Source: Pseudomonas parakoreensis (GTDB taxonomy: Bacteria; Pseudomonadota; Gammaproteobacteria; Pseudomonadales; Pseudomonadaceae). From it: a DNA stretch of 64,000 bases. Every line of letters begins with the position of its first letter. The stretch's first letter is position 1. Location of the stretch: the NCBI RefSeq assembly GCF_021602155.1, contig NZ_BQHY01000010.1, forward strand, positions 62,001-126,000, read 5' to 3'. The notes beneath the pieces were generated by a model. That model did not search any database. It saw only the letters and a list, made by a program, of their open reading frames with translations, and was not told the origin of the DNA. The position numbers and the translations under genes were made by a program. Positions 32,206 through 41,119 of this stretch are shown in pieces.

Positions 32206-33993
32206 TTATTTTTTGCCGGGGAGGACGCTGGCCAGTACCTGCTTGGCGGCTTGCACGATCACCCCCGCCTCGTCAGGGTCGCCCTTGAGCAAGGTCGTGG
32301 CAAACTTCTTCGCCTGTTCGAGTTTGATGTGTGGCGGCAACGGCGGCACGTTGGGGTCGGTCTTGAACTCGATCAGCACCGGTACGTCCGAGGCCAGCGC
32401 CTGCTCCCAGGCGGCAGCGACGTCCTCGTCGCGGTCGACGAAAATCCCTTTCAGGCCGATGGAAATGGCGAACAGGTGATACGGCACATCGGGAATGCTC
32501 TGCGAGGCTTCGAACTTCGGATCGCCTTCCATCACCCGCTGCTCCCAGGTGACCTGATTCAGATCCTCGTTGTTGAACACCGCGCAGATCCATTTCGGGC
32601 TGCTCCATTGGCGCCAGTATTTGGCGACGGTGATAAGCTCGGCCATGTTGTTCATCTGCATCGCGCCGTCACCCACCAGCGCAATCACCGCACGCTCGGG
32701 GTGCGCAAACTTGGCAGCGATCGCATACGGCACGGCTGCGCCCATCGAGGCCAAGCCACCGGACAGCGAACATTGCATGCCACGACGGATCTTCAGGTCA
32801 CGGGCGTACCAGTTGGCGCACGAACCCGAGTCGCTGGTGATGATCGCCTGCTCCGGCAGGCGCGGTGACAGCTCGTACACCACCCGCTGCGGATTGATCG
32901 GATCGGCTTTGGCCATCGCACGCTTTTCCAGGGTTTTCTCCCAGCTGCCGCGCCAGCCTTCAATTTTCGTGCGCCACTTGTGCGAGGTTTTCTGTTCGAG
33001 CAACGGCAGCAGCGCGGCGAGGGTTTCGGCGGAGTCACCGACCAGATTGACCTCCATTGGGTAACGCAGGCTCAGCATGTCCGGCTGCAGGTCGATCTGC
33101 ACGCCGCGCGCCTGACCTTCCTTGGGCAGAAATTCAGCATAGGGAAAACCCGAGCCGATCATCAACAAAGTGTCGCACTCGCTCATCATCTTGTAGCTTG
33201 GCTCGGTGCCCAGCAGGCCGATACTGCCGGTGACCCACGGCAAATCGTCCGGCAGCGCGGCCTTGCCGAGCAACGCCTTGGCCACGCCAGCACCGAGTTT
33301 TTCCGCGATGGCGATCACTTCATCCGTCGCTTGCAACGCGCCAGCGCCGACCAGAATCGCGACTTTTTCACCGCTGTTCAAAACGTCGGCGGCGCGCTGC
33401 AGATCAGCTTCGTAGGGCAGCACTTTCGGCTTGGTGTATCCGACGCCGGAATGCGCAGTGCCGTGTGCCCGCGCCGGTGGCTCGTACGCAAGATCCTGCA
33501 AATCATTGGGCAGAATGATCGCCGTCACCCGCCGCTCGCCAACCGCCGTACGCACGGCACGATCGAGCAGATGACGCACCTGCGACGGCGCCGAGGCCTG
33601 CTGCACAAAGGCCCCGGCCACGTCCTTGAACATCGAGACCAGATCCAGCTCCTGCTGGTAATGACTGCCGAGCGCCGTCCGCGCCTGCTGACCGACTATC
33701 GCCAGCACCGGCTGGTGATCCATGCGCGCGTCGTACAGACCGGTGATCAGGTGCGAAGCGCCGGGCCCCGACGTGGCGATGCACACGCCCAGTTCGCCAG
33801 TGAATTTGGCGTGGGCCGACGCCATGAACGCGGCCATTTCTTCGTGTCGGGCCTGAACGAATTCGATCTTGCCATTGGCTCGGGCGAGCGCGCCGAATAC
33901 GCCATTGATGCCGTCTCCCGGATAACCAAAAATCCGCGTGACGCCCCATTGGCTGAGCCGCTCAACCAGAAAATCGCCCACTGTCGTCGTCAT
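32206..33993 (-). CDS. thiamine-pyrophosphate enzyme, pyruvate oxidase/acetolactate-synthase-like
   Basis: A 595-residue protein with the three-domain TPP-enzyme layout. The N-terminal PYR domain carries the catalytic Glu in QARHEEMAAFMASAHAKFTG and the TSGPGASHLITGLYDA loop. A central domain follows (VAILVGAGALQATDEVI). The C-terminal PP domain has the TPP/Mg motif GDGAMQMNNMAELITVAKY running to FNN. Overall it resembles PoxB-type pyruvate:quinone oxidases more than biosynthetic acetolactate synthase, and no small regulatory subunit is nearby. The product probably decarboxylates pyruvate or another 2-oxo acid. The C-terminus, QVLASVLPGKK, lacks an obvious membrane-binding helix. Confidence 0.85.
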   Translation of the reverse strand: MTTTVGDFLVERLSQWGVTRIFGYPGDGINGVFGALARANGKIEFVQARHEEMAAFMASAHAKFTGELGVCIATSGPGASHLITGLYDARMDHQPVLAIVGQQARTALGSHYQQELDLVSMFKDVAGAFVQQASAPSQVRHLLDRAVRTAVGERRVTAIILPNDLQDLAYEPPARAHGTAHSGVGYTKPKVLPYEADLQRAADVLNSGEKVAILVGAGALQATDEVIAIAEKLGAGVAKALLGKAALPDDLPWVTGSIGLLGTEPSYKMMSECDTLLMIGSGFPYAEFLPKEGQARGVQIDLQPDMLSLRYPMEVNLVGDSAETLAALLPLLEQKTSHKWRTKIEGWRGSWEKTLEKRAMAKADPINPQRVVYELSPRLPEQAIITSDSGSCANWYARDLKIRRGMQCSLSGGLASMGAAVPYAIAAKFAHPERAVIALVGDGAMQMNNMAELITVAKYWRQWSSPKWICAVFNNEDLNQVTWEQRVMEGDPKFEASQSIPDVPYHLFAISIGLKGIFVDRDEDVAAAWEQALASDVPVLIEFKTDPNVPPLPPHIKLEQAKKFATTLLKGDPDEAGVIVQAAKQVLASVLPGKK

Positions 33994-34124
33994 TTCGTTC
34001 CTCGACTGTCACCGATGCATGAAGCCTGCCCGGCGAGATATCCGCCGGGCGGTACATGGGTCTGGACAGTCGGGACGCGCGCGAAGTTTCGATTGTTTTT
34101 ACCCGACGGTATTGCCAAACAGCT

Positions 34125-34160
34125 CCCTGCAGGAGCTGCCGAAGGCTGCGATCTTCTGAT
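34125..34160. repeat. solitary half copy of the TGTAGGAGCTGCCGCAGGC repeat
   Basis: CCCTGCAGGAGCTGCCGAAGGCTGCGATCTTCTGA matches one arm of the repeats at 5475 and 51718 with scattered changes. There is no partner arm, so it is probably a decaying relic. Confidence 0.7.
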
Positions 34161-34228
34161 GTTGTATTTGGTGCATGCAGGAACGAGCGGCGATGACGCC
34201 TGACCCATTGACTGCAGCCCCTCTGTCG

Positions 34229-35122
34229 TCAAGGCTTCAGATCATCCACGAGCGGTGGGCTGCACGCGCTCATCTGCCGGGCAATCCACTCGCGAAAAAG
34301 CATGGCATTGGCGCTCTGTTCGAAGGGTCGCGGTGACAGCAGGCAATAGCTCGAACCGTCCCGCACAAAGCCGAACGGCGCGATCAACTGGCCGGACTTG
34401 AGTTCGTCCTGCACCATGAGAAACGACGCCATTCCGACGCCCAGCCCGGCCAGCGCGGCCTGAATGCACAGGTAGAAATGCTCGTAATCGACCCGACTGA
34501 CACCCGATGCGTCCATGCCGGCCAGTCGCATCCAGTTGTCCCACGCCTGCGGGCGGGTCTTGCTGTGCAGCAGGCAGGCGCCACGCAAATGACCACCGTC
34601 AGGTCGACTGGACGGCACGCAGACCGGGCCGATCCACTCTTCACAAAGGGTCACGCCGTGCACGGTTTCGTCCCAATGGAAATCGTCACGCCGGATCGCC
34701 AGATCCACCCCTGAACGAGCGAAGTCGATCGGCCCGCCGGCCGTCAGCAGTTGCACCTGCAACTGTGGATGCGCGCTGTGGAAGTCGGGCAGTCGCGGGA
34801 TCAGCCATTTCATGGCGATGGTCGGCTCGCAGGACACCACCAGCACGTCATCGTGGACTTCGCGTTGCAGGCGATAAACCGTGCTCTGCAACTGCTCGAA
34901 CATCGGCGCGGTGACATTGAACAGCAAGCGCCCGGCATGGTTGAGAAAGATCGCGCGGTTACGCCGTTCGAACAATTCGACCCCGATCGCCTCCTCCAGC
35001 AAACGCACCTGGCGGCTGACCGCGCCGTGGGTGACGTGCAGCAGCTCGGCAGCCTTGACGAAACTCTGGGTCTGGGCGGCGGTGTTGAAGAAGCGAAAGG
35101 CAGCCAGCGGAGGCAGGTTCAT
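34229..35122 (-). CDS. LysR-family regulator (GcvA-like)
   Basis: A 297-residue LysR protein. The N-terminal helix-turn-helix is readable (LPPLAAFRFFNTAAQTQSFV, then AAELLHVTHGAVSRQVRLLE). The effector domain includes VVSCEPTIAMKWLIPRLPDF and SGVDLAIRRDDFHWDETVHG, as in the GcvA subgroup. It is divergent from a LysE-type exporter gene starting at 35299, with 176 bases between the starts. LysR control of a neighbouring LysE-family exporter is a common arrangement. The ligand is unknown, possibly the amino acid exported. Confidence 0.9.
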   Translation of the reverse strand: MNLPPLAAFRFFNTAAQTQSFVKAAELLHVTHGAVSRQVRLLEEAIGVELFERRNRAIFLNHAGRLLFNVTAPMFEQLQSTVYRLQREVHDDVLVVSCEPTIAMKWLIPRLPDFHSAHPQLQVQLLTAGGPIDFARSGVDLAIRRDDFHWDETVHGVTLCEEWIGPVCVPSSRPDGGHLRGACLLHSKTRPQAWDNWMRLAGMDASGVSRVDYEHFYLCIQAALAGLGVGMASFLMVQDELKSGQLIAPFGFVRDGSSYCLLSPRPFEQSANAMLFREWIARQMSACSPPLVDDLKP

Positions 35123-35298
35123 ATAGGCGATGATTTCTCACAGATTTTCGCGACTATAAATCGTTTTTTTTGCCAGTGACAATTCCCCATCATGGCGCCA
35201 CTCGGAGCCTGCCGCATCCCTCCAAACATTTGCAAGAAAGACTGCGGACAGTGCATCTGTGAAATCAAGTAGCGCAAATGACGCGATGGAGCGTAGGC

Positions 35299-35919
35299 AT
35301 GAATGAATTGTTTCTGGTAATCGCCATCACCGTTCTGGCGGTGATCAGCCCGGGTCCGGACTTTGCCATGGTCACTCGCAACAGCTATGCCTACGGACGG
35401 CGCAGCGGGTTATTAGCCGCGCTGGGCATCGCCTGTGGCGTGCAGGTTCACGTGTTCTACACGGTGTTCGGGGTGGCGCTGATCATCACCCAATCGCCGC
35501 TGCTGTTCTGGATGATGAAACTGCTGGGCGCCGCATACCTGGTCTATCTGGGCATCAAGTCCTTTACCAATCAATCGGTTCTGACATTTGCCGATGCGAG
35601 CGCTTCGGTGCCTCGCGCCTGGAAGGTGTTCTGCTCAGGTTTTCTGACCAATGCACTGAATCCGAAAACCATGATGTTTGTGGTGGCGGCCTACAGCCAA
35701 GTGGTGGAGCCTGGCAGTTCGCTGACGGTGAACTTTGCCTATGGCTTGTTCATGTCGGTCATTCATTGGCTGTGGTTCAGTCTGGTTGCGCTGTTTTTCT
35801 CCACTGAACGGTTACGCCGTCGCCTGCTGGAAAAACAGCGGCTCCTCGACAAGTTCATCGGGATTGCGCTGATGGGACTGGCGGCGTGTTTGATCATTCC
35901 GGGGGTTGCGCAGTCTTGA
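35299..35919 (+). CDS. LysE/RhtB-family amino-acid exporter
   Basis: The start is ATG 35299 (MNELFLVIAITVLAVISPGP), with GGAG 7 bases upstream; a start at 35278 is less likely. The product has 206 residues and about six membrane helices. The RhtB/LysE signature is intact: SPGPDFAMVTRNSYAYGRRS, GLLAALGIACGV, LLGAAYLVYLGIKSF and GFLTNALNPKTMMF. These proteins export amino acids or homoserine lactone-like compounds across the inner membrane. Regulation by the divergent LysR protein is inferred from position. Confidence 0.9.
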   Translation: MNELFLVIAITVLAVISPGPDFAMVTRNSYAYGRRSGLLAALGIACGVQVHVFYTVFGVALIITQSPLLFWMMKLLGAAYLVYLGIKSFTNQSVLTFADASASVPRAWKVFCSGFLTNALNPKTMMFVVAAYSQVVEPGSSLTVNFAYGLFMSVIHWLWFSLVALFFSTERLRRRLLEKQRLLDKFIGIALMGLAACLIIPGVAQS

Positions 35920-35992
35920 GCTAGAGCGTTTATGCTGTCGTGTCTGATATCCGTCAGGTCATTCTCGGCAAGTTCACCATGAGGCCCATTTC

Positions 35993-36832
35993 ATGAGTAA
36001 AGCGCCCTACGCTCCGCCCAAGGTCTGGAAACACGAAGCGCCGTCCGGCGGCCATTTCGCCAGCATCAATCGCCCGATTGCCGGGCCGACACATGACAAG
36101 ACATTGCCTGTCGGCAAACATCCGCTGCAGCTGTACTCCCTGGCGACCCCCAATGGCGTGAAGGTGACCATCCTTCTGGAGGAGCTGTTGGCGTTGGGGC
36201 ATTCCGGGGCCGAATATGACGCATGGCTGATCCGCATCAACGAGGGCGATCAGTTCTCCAGCGGTTTTGTCGAGATCAATCCGAACTCGAAAATTCCGGC
36301 GCTGCTCGACCGCAGCGCACAGCCGCCGATTCGGGTGTTCGAGTCCGGTTCGATCCTGCTGTATCTGGCGGAAAAGTTCGGCGCCTTCCTGCCCAAAGAC
36401 CCGGCTGGCCGCACGGAAACCCTGAACTGGCTGTTCTGGCAGATGGGCTCTGCGCCTTATCTGGGCGGCGGCTTCGGGCACTTCTATGCGTATGCGCCGG
36501 AGAAGCTCGAATACCCGATCAACCGCTTCACCATGGAAACCAAGCGTCAGCTCGATGTGCTCGACCGACGCCTCAAGGAAAGCCGCTACCTGGCCGGCGA
36601 CAACTACACCATTGCTGACATCGCGGTCTGGCCATGGTACGGCCAACTGGTGCGCAACAATGTGTATTCAGCCGCCGAATTTCTGGCGGCCCACGAATAC
36701 ACCCACGTGCAGCGCTGGGCCGAAGACATTGCCCAACGCCCTGCGGTGAAGCGTGGCCAGCGCGTCAATCGCACCTGGGGTGACGAGGCGAGCCAGGTTG
36801 CCGAGCGGCATCAGGCCAGCGATCTGGATTGA
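35993..36832 (+). CDS. yghU: glutathione-dependent disulfide-bond oxidoreductase (YghU-type GST)
   Basis: A 279-residue protein colinear with E. coli YghU. Residues 1-40 form the typical N-terminal extension (APPKVWKHEAPSGGHFASIN). The thioredoxin-like domain holds TPNGVKVTILLEELLALG and NPNSKIPAL, with the cis-Pro and ESGSILLYLAEKFG glutathione site. The helical domain has NWLFWQMGSAPYLGGGFGHF and ERF-like RFTMETKRQLDVLD, then LAGDNYTIADIAVWPWYG. YghU/YfcG enzymes bind two glutathiones or a disulfide and reduce disulfide bonds in the cytoplasm. GAGG lies 8 bases before the start. A single-gene unit followed by a repeat pair. Confidence 0.88.
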   Translation: MSKAPYAPPKVWKHEAPSGGHFASINRPIAGPTHDKTLPVGKHPLQLYSLATPNGVKVTILLEELLALGHSGAEYDAWLIRINEGDQFSSGFVEINPNSKIPALLDRSAQPPIRVFESGSILLYLAEKFGAFLPKDPAGRTETLNWLFWQMGSAPYLGGGFGHFYAYAPEKLEYPINRFTMETKRQLDVLDRRLKESRYLAGDNYTIADIAVWPWYGQLVRNNVYSAAEFLAAHEYTHVQRWAEDIAQRPAVKRGQRVNRTWGDEASQVAERHQASDLD

Positions 36833-36890
36833 CGCCACAATCCCACAAAGATTTGTACTGGACAGGGGCATCCCGGTTCACAGCAACCTT

Positions 36891-36980
36891 TATGGGAGCG
36901 AGCTTGCTCGCGAAGGCGCCAAGTCAGTCAACACTGACATAACAGACCTACCGCTTTCGCGAGCAAGCTCGCTCCCACAG
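36891..36980. repeat. REPIN-like inverted pair, TGGGAGCGAGCTTGCTCGCGA type
   Basis: TGGGAGCGAGCTTGCTCGCG at the left and CGCGAGCAAGCTCGCTCCCA at the right are exact complements. Same family as the repeat at 14167. It lies between the yghU-like gene and a small hypothetical gene. Confidence 0.9.
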
Positions 36981-37063
36981 GGAATTCGGGTTGGACTTGA
37001 GGATTTGTGAATCCTCAGCAATTACAGTGAGACCACACCACCACTGTCGTCAAAGGATCTGCA

Positions 37064-37432
37064 ATGCCTGCTGGAAAACGAGAACTGGCGCGGATCGAGC
37101 GGCGCTTGATTGCCACGCTCACCGACGCATGTGAAACCGCAAAAGCTGAAATCCAGGGCTTCACCTGGCTGACCCACACCGCTGACCTGAACGCGTTGGC
37201 GGCGACCCTGAAAGTAATCTGGGTGTTCGATACTGAGGCCAACAAAAATCTCGCCCTCACACAAGCCAAAGCGCGGATCTTCGAACTGACGGCCACCGCG
37301 CTGAGGGAGGCCGATATCGACCTGCCCGCATCAGAGCGCAACGTGTGTTTCGACTCCGAGGAGGCATGCCAACGCACGCACGGTGGCAACTGGCGTGAGC
37401 GTCTGGCGCAAAATACGCGAGGGCAACGGTGA
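37064..37432 (+). CDS. conserved hypothetical protein
   Basis: A 122-residue soluble protein (MPAGKRELARIERRLIATLT). The first half is helical and charged, followed by IQGFTWLTHTADLNALAATL and KVIWVFDTEANKNLAL. Proteins of this type in Pseudomonas are sometimes labelled Fis-family regulators, but I see no helix-turn-helix, so I would not use that name. The end (CFDSEEACQRTHGGNWRERL) contains two cysteines. It stands alone between a repeat pair and an AraC gene. Function unknown. Confidence 0.7.
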   Translation: MPAGKRELARIERRLIATLTDACETAKAEIQGFTWLTHTADLNALAATLKVIWVFDTEANKNLALTQAKARIFELTATALREADIDLPASERNVCFDSEEACQRTHGGNWRERLAQNTRGQR

Positions 37433-37498
37433 CACCCTGCTTTCGATCAGGTTGGCTATCATCGCTCGCAGCAGGCTTCTCTCAGAGACAGTGAAACC

Positions 37499-38350
37499 AT
37501 GGAACAGTCCAGACCAGATCCAGATTCCGATTGGGTAGTGCGCAGCACACAGCCGGGGCGGATAGAACGTATCGAAGCCCGGTTTGGCGGCCATGGCTAC
37601 CACCCACATCGGCACGATACTTACTCGATCGGTCGCACCCTCTCTGGCGTGCAAAGCTTTCACTACAAGGGCAGCCTGCGCCACGGCTTACCGGGTAACA
37701 CCTTGCTCCTGCATCCTGATGAACTGCACGATGGCATGGCCGGGACCGAAGCGGGGTTTCGCTATCGAATGGCCTATATCGATCCGGCTTTGATTCAGCA
37801 GGTGTTGAAGGGTGAACCGCTACCCTTCATCGCCGGCGGTCTGTCCAGCGACCCGCGCCTGTATCGCGCCAGTGAAGCGTTCGTGCAGGCGATGGATTAC
37901 TCGCTTGATCCGCTGGAAGAACAGGACGCCCTGTTTGATCTGGCAATGGCCCTGCGCGCCGTGGCCGGCAAACCTCGCGGGCGCAAACTGCTCGATTACC
38001 CGGCAGCCGAGCGCGCAAGGGAATTCATCATGGCTCACCTGCACCAGAGCATTACGCTGGAAATGCTGGAGCACGCCAGCGGCCGTGAAAGGTGGAGCCT
38101 CTCTCGGGACTTCAGAGTGCTGTTTGGCACCAGCCCCTATCGTTTCGTGACCCTGCGTCGCCTGGATATATTGCGCACGCTGCTGCTTGACCGATTCTCG
38201 CTGGTGGATGCCGCACTGGCTGCGGGTTTTCACGACCAAAGTCATATGACCCGGCACTTCACCCGCACATATGGGGTATCTCCGTCGCGTTGGCTGGAAC
38301 GCGTCCTGGGGCAAAGGCAACTTGCAGGATCGTACAAGCATCGCCAATAA
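37499..38350 (+). CDS. AraC-family regulator with cupin sensor
   Basis: A 283-residue AraC regulator. The N-terminal AraC-binding cupin contains GGHGYHPHRHDTYSIGRTLS, GNTLLLHPDELHDG and a YRMAYIDPALIQQVL hinge. The C-terminal domain has two helix-turn-helices (SITLEMLEHASGRERWSLSR and LVDAALAAGFHDQSHMTRHF, ending TYGVSPSRWL). The metal- or ligand-binding His set (HPHRHD) is present. The next gene, 44 bases downstream, encodes a stand-alone cupin; co-transcription is possible. Confidence 0.88.
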   Translation: MEQSRPDPDSDWVVRSTQPGRIERIEARFGGHGYHPHRHDTYSIGRTLSGVQSFHYKGSLRHGLPGNTLLLHPDELHDGMAGTEAGFRYRMAYIDPALIQQVLKGEPLPFIAGGLSSDPRLYRASEAFVQAMDYSLDPLEEQDALFDLAMALRAVAGKPRGRKLLDYPAAERAREFIMAHLHQSITLEMLEHASGRERWSLSRDFRVLFGTSPYRFVTLRRLDILRTLLLDRFSLVDAALAAGFHDQSHMTRHFTRTYGVSPSRWLERVLGQRQLAGSYKHRQ

Positions 38351-38394
38351 CCCCTCCGCTAGGCTGACGGCTCCTGTCTGATAGAGGATTTGTC

Positions 38395-38781
38395 ATGCCA
38401 CATACCAGCAAAGTACCAGCACTGCACGCCATCAATCTGGCGCAGAAATCCGCGCTGATCGATCAGCAGTGGAGCCCCCGTGTGGTCGCCGAAATGAATG
38501 ACTACCAGTTCAAAGTGGTTCGCATCGAAGGTGAATTCATCTGGCACTCCCACCCGGAAACAGATGAGGCCTTTATTGTGATCGAGGGCACGCTGCGGAT
38601 CGACCTGCCCCATGGCAGCGTATACGTCGAACCGGGTGAGCTGTACGTCGTGCCGCGCGGGATCGAACATCGGACGGCAGCGGAAGGAGAAGCGCGCCTG
38701 ATGATGATCGAGCCTCGGGGGGTGCGTAACACCGGGCACGAAGGTGGCGAGCGCACGGCTGACAACGACATCTGGATCTGA
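38395..38781 (+). CDS. single-domain cupin protein
   Basis: A 128-residue cupin with the two metal-binding motifs: WHSHPETDEAFIVIEGTLRI (His, His, Glu) and the second His in YVVPRGIEHRTAAEG. It has the usual small cupin size and no other domain. Such proteins can be dioxygenases, isomerases or binding proteins; none is indicated. It follows the AraC gene at 37499 and precedes the convergent amidotransferase gene. Confidence 0.82.
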   Translation: MPHTSKVPALHAINLAQKSALIDQQWSPRVVAEMNDYQFKVVRIEGEFIWHSHPETDEAFIVIEGTLRIDLPHGSVYVEPGELYVVPRGIEHRTAAEGEARLMMIEPRGVRNTGHEGGERTADNDIWI

Positions 38782-38830
38782 GCAGGAGGCGCCGTGATGC
38801 TGCGATGCGACGGCGCCATTGTTTGAGTAT

Positions 38831-39559
38831 CTAGTCGTTGGTTTGCCGCTGATAATGCGCCATTAGCTTGTCGAGGAACTCGAACAGTTTCAAGTTCATC
38901 TGCTCATAAGCGTTGGTGCGAAGCGCCGCGGGCTGCTGAACGAAACGACAATCCAGCGCCGCCGCGAGCTCGTCAGGGGACGCGGCAATCAAACGCTCCA
39001 CGACCTCCGCCGTGAACTCCATGTGGCACTGGAAGCCGTAGACCAGATCGCCGTATTCGACAATCTGACGGGGGCAGCCCTCACTGACGGCGAGGACCTT
39101 CGCCTGCGCCGTCAGCCCCGGCATGTCGTTGTGCCAATGACCGACGTCGAGCGCATCGCCGAAGTGCGCCACCTTGGCGTTGTCCTTGCCCGCCTCGGTC
39201 AAGGTGATCGGAAAATTGCCAATCTCCTTTTCCGGGCTGTGACCATGCGCAGCACCCAGCGCTTCGCCGAGCAATTGCGCCCCCAGGCAAACGCCTACCA
39301 CTGCCTTGTTCGCGTTGATCGCTCTAACGATCAGGTCGCACTCGGCAGCCGCATCGAAATGCGGGCATTCCTCTTTGCTCGTCGCCGGCGATTGCGGGCC
39401 GCCCAACACCACCAGCAGGTCGATGTTTTCGACGCTCGCGGGCAAGGCCTCAAACGCATGCACGCGCGAATAACTCGCTTCATGGCCACGTTCGCGTACC
39501 CAGGTTTCATAGGCGCCGGGCGATTCGAATGCTTCGTGAACCACGAAATGAACGTTCAT
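38831..39559 (-). CDS. class I glutamine amidotransferase-like protein
   Basis: The start is ATG 39559 (MNVHFVVHEAFESPGAYETW), with AAGGA 7 bases upstream. The product has 242 residues. The GATase-1 triad is visible: the nucleophile Cys in VVGVCLGAQLLGEALG, and His/Glu in YGFQCHMEFTAEVVERL. The early LLVVLGGPQSPATSKEECPH loop is typical. The group acts as stand-alone GMP-synthase-like amidotransferases or gamma-glutamyl hydrolases with unknown partners. It is transcribed alone; the MFS gene upstream on the same strand ends 121 bases before this start. Confidence 0.87.
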   Translation of the reverse strand: MNVHFVVHEAFESPGAYETWVRERGHEASYSRVHAFEALPASVENIDLLVVLGGPQSPATSKEECPHFDAAAECDLIVRAINANKAVVGVCLGAQLLGEALGAAHGHSPEKEIGNFPITLTEAGKDNAKVAHFGDALDVGHWHNDMPGLTAQAKVLAVSEGCPRQIVEYGDLVYGFQCHMEFTAEVVERLIAASPDELAAALDCRFVQQPAALRTNAYEQMNLKLFEFLDKLMAHYQRQTND

Positions 39560-39680
39560 TGGAAATCCTTGATGAGAGGCTGGAGGAGTGATGCGCCAAA
39601 GACTATATGACACATAGTGTCATTGGCAAATCCGTTGCTGGAGCAGAGCTGTCAATTCCACGATCACTCTTACATTTCTC

Positions 39681-40877
39681 TCAACCGACCACGTTCGACT
39701 CGACAAAATGCACTTGTGCAGCACTGCGCCCCGATAACCAGGCAAGCACCGACGCAATCACTAACACCGCCGCGCTCAGCTCGAAGGTGGCTTTATAACC
39801 GCTCAGATCAAACGCCAGGCCACCGACGATGGCCCCTGCGGCAATTGCCAGTTGCACGATGGCCACGAGCAAGCCTCCGCCAGCTTCGGCATCCTCCGGG
39901 AGTGTTTGCGCCAGCCATGTCCACCAGCCCACGGGCGCCGCCGTGGCGACCAGCCCCCACAGGCCCAGCAGCACCGCAGTCAGCAGCGGTGATGCGCCGA
40001 AGTTGACCAGCGCCAGGGCGATGAGCGCCATCATCAGCGGGATAACCGTCAGCGTGCGGTACAGGCCGGTGCCGAGGAATCTTTCGATCACAAAGGTCCC
40101 GATGAAACCGGCAAGCCCCAGTCCCAGCAGCATCAAGGACAGGGTTGAGACGCTGACCCCGGTGACCTCCTCCAGAAAGGGCCGCAGGTAGGTGAACAGC
40201 ATGAATTGCCCCATGAAAAATACGCTGACAGCGACCATCCCCAAAGCGACCGGCCATTGCTTCATCAGCCGCAGGGCGTTGCCGCTACCGGCCTGACGCT
40301 CGAGCTTGAAGGACGGCAGACTGATCAGCAGCCATATGGCCGCCAGCGCGGCGACCGGAACCACACAGAAGAACGCGCCGCGCCAGCCTACCAACGACCC
40401 GAGGAAGCTGCCCGCCGGAGCAGCGATTACGGTCGCCAGCGCGTTACCGCCGTTGACAATGGCCAGTGCCCGGGACACTTGATCCGGCTTCACCAGCCGC
40501 ATCGCGGTCGCCGCCGACAACGACCAGAAACCGCCAATGGCGATGCCGATCAGGGCCCGCCCGAACATGAACGAAGGGTAGCCCGGCGCGAACGCGACCA
40601 CCGTCCCCGAGACGATCATCAGCAAGGTCAGCCCCAGCAACAGCGTCTTGCGCTCGATGCGAGCAGCAACCGCTGCAATCACCAGGCTGGTCACCAGGGC
40701 GAACGCACCGGACACGGAAATCCCCTGCCCGGCCTGGCCTTCGGTGATGTGCAGTTCGGCGGCAATCGGCGTCAGCAGACTGACCGGCATGAATTCTGAA
40801 GCGACCAGAGCGAAGGCGGACAACGACATGGCCAGCACCGCGCTCCAGCCGCGCTGTTCTGTGGAAAGGGAGGTCAT
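39681..40877 (-). CDS. MFS exporter (DHA1 family, NepI-like)
   Basis: A 398-residue transporter with twelve predicted helices. N-terminal features are SAFALVASEFMPVSLLTPIA and the ARIERKTLLLG loop; a second marker is GFWSLSAATAMRLVKPDQVS, then GNALATVIAAPAGSFLGSLV. The pattern is that of DHA1 drug/purine-nucleoside exporters such as NepI. It diverges from an AraC-type regulator gene at 41120 across about 240 bases, which suggests regulated expression. The substrate is not determined by the sequence. Confidence 0.88.
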   Translation of the reverse strand: MTSLSTEQRGWSAVLAMSLSAFALVASEFMPVSLLTPIAAELHITEGQAGQGISVSGAFALVTSLVIAAVAARIERKTLLLGLTLLMIVSGTVVAFAPGYPSFMFGRALIGIAIGGFWSLSAATAMRLVKPDQVSRALAIVNGGNALATVIAAPAGSFLGSLVGWRGAFFCVVPVAALAAIWLLISLPSFKLERQAGSGNALRLMKQWPVALGMVAVSVFFMGQFMLFTYLRPFLEEVTGVSVSTLSLMLLGLGLAGFIGTFVIERFLGTGLYRTLTVIPLMMALIALALVNFGASPLLTAVLLGLWGLVATAAPVGWWTWLAQTLPEDAEAGGGLLVAIVQLAIAAGAIVGGLAFDLSGYKATFELSAAVLVIASVLAWLSGRSAAQVHFVESNVVG

Positions 40878-41119
40878 GGGAACTACCTGTATGGCGAGAG
40901 GCGTCCGGGCGATGGCCCCGACGAACTGTTTTCACGGTGCGAGGATCGCGTTGTCGAATCGCGTCTCTCCCGTAATGGTTTGACACATTCTCCCGGTCGA
41001 TCCACCTCCGCCCTAGTGCATTCCTCTTGAATGCTTGCCTGATCCTCTGAGGTTGCGGGGTGGTGTATAGGAAACGCCTGTGCAGCGGATTAGAGTTCGA
41101 TCAACAGGAGTTGTCCGAC

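Noticed and set aside
37064-37432. Fis-family regulator
   Set aside because: The label is sometimes used for relatives, but no helix-turn-helix is visible in the translation.
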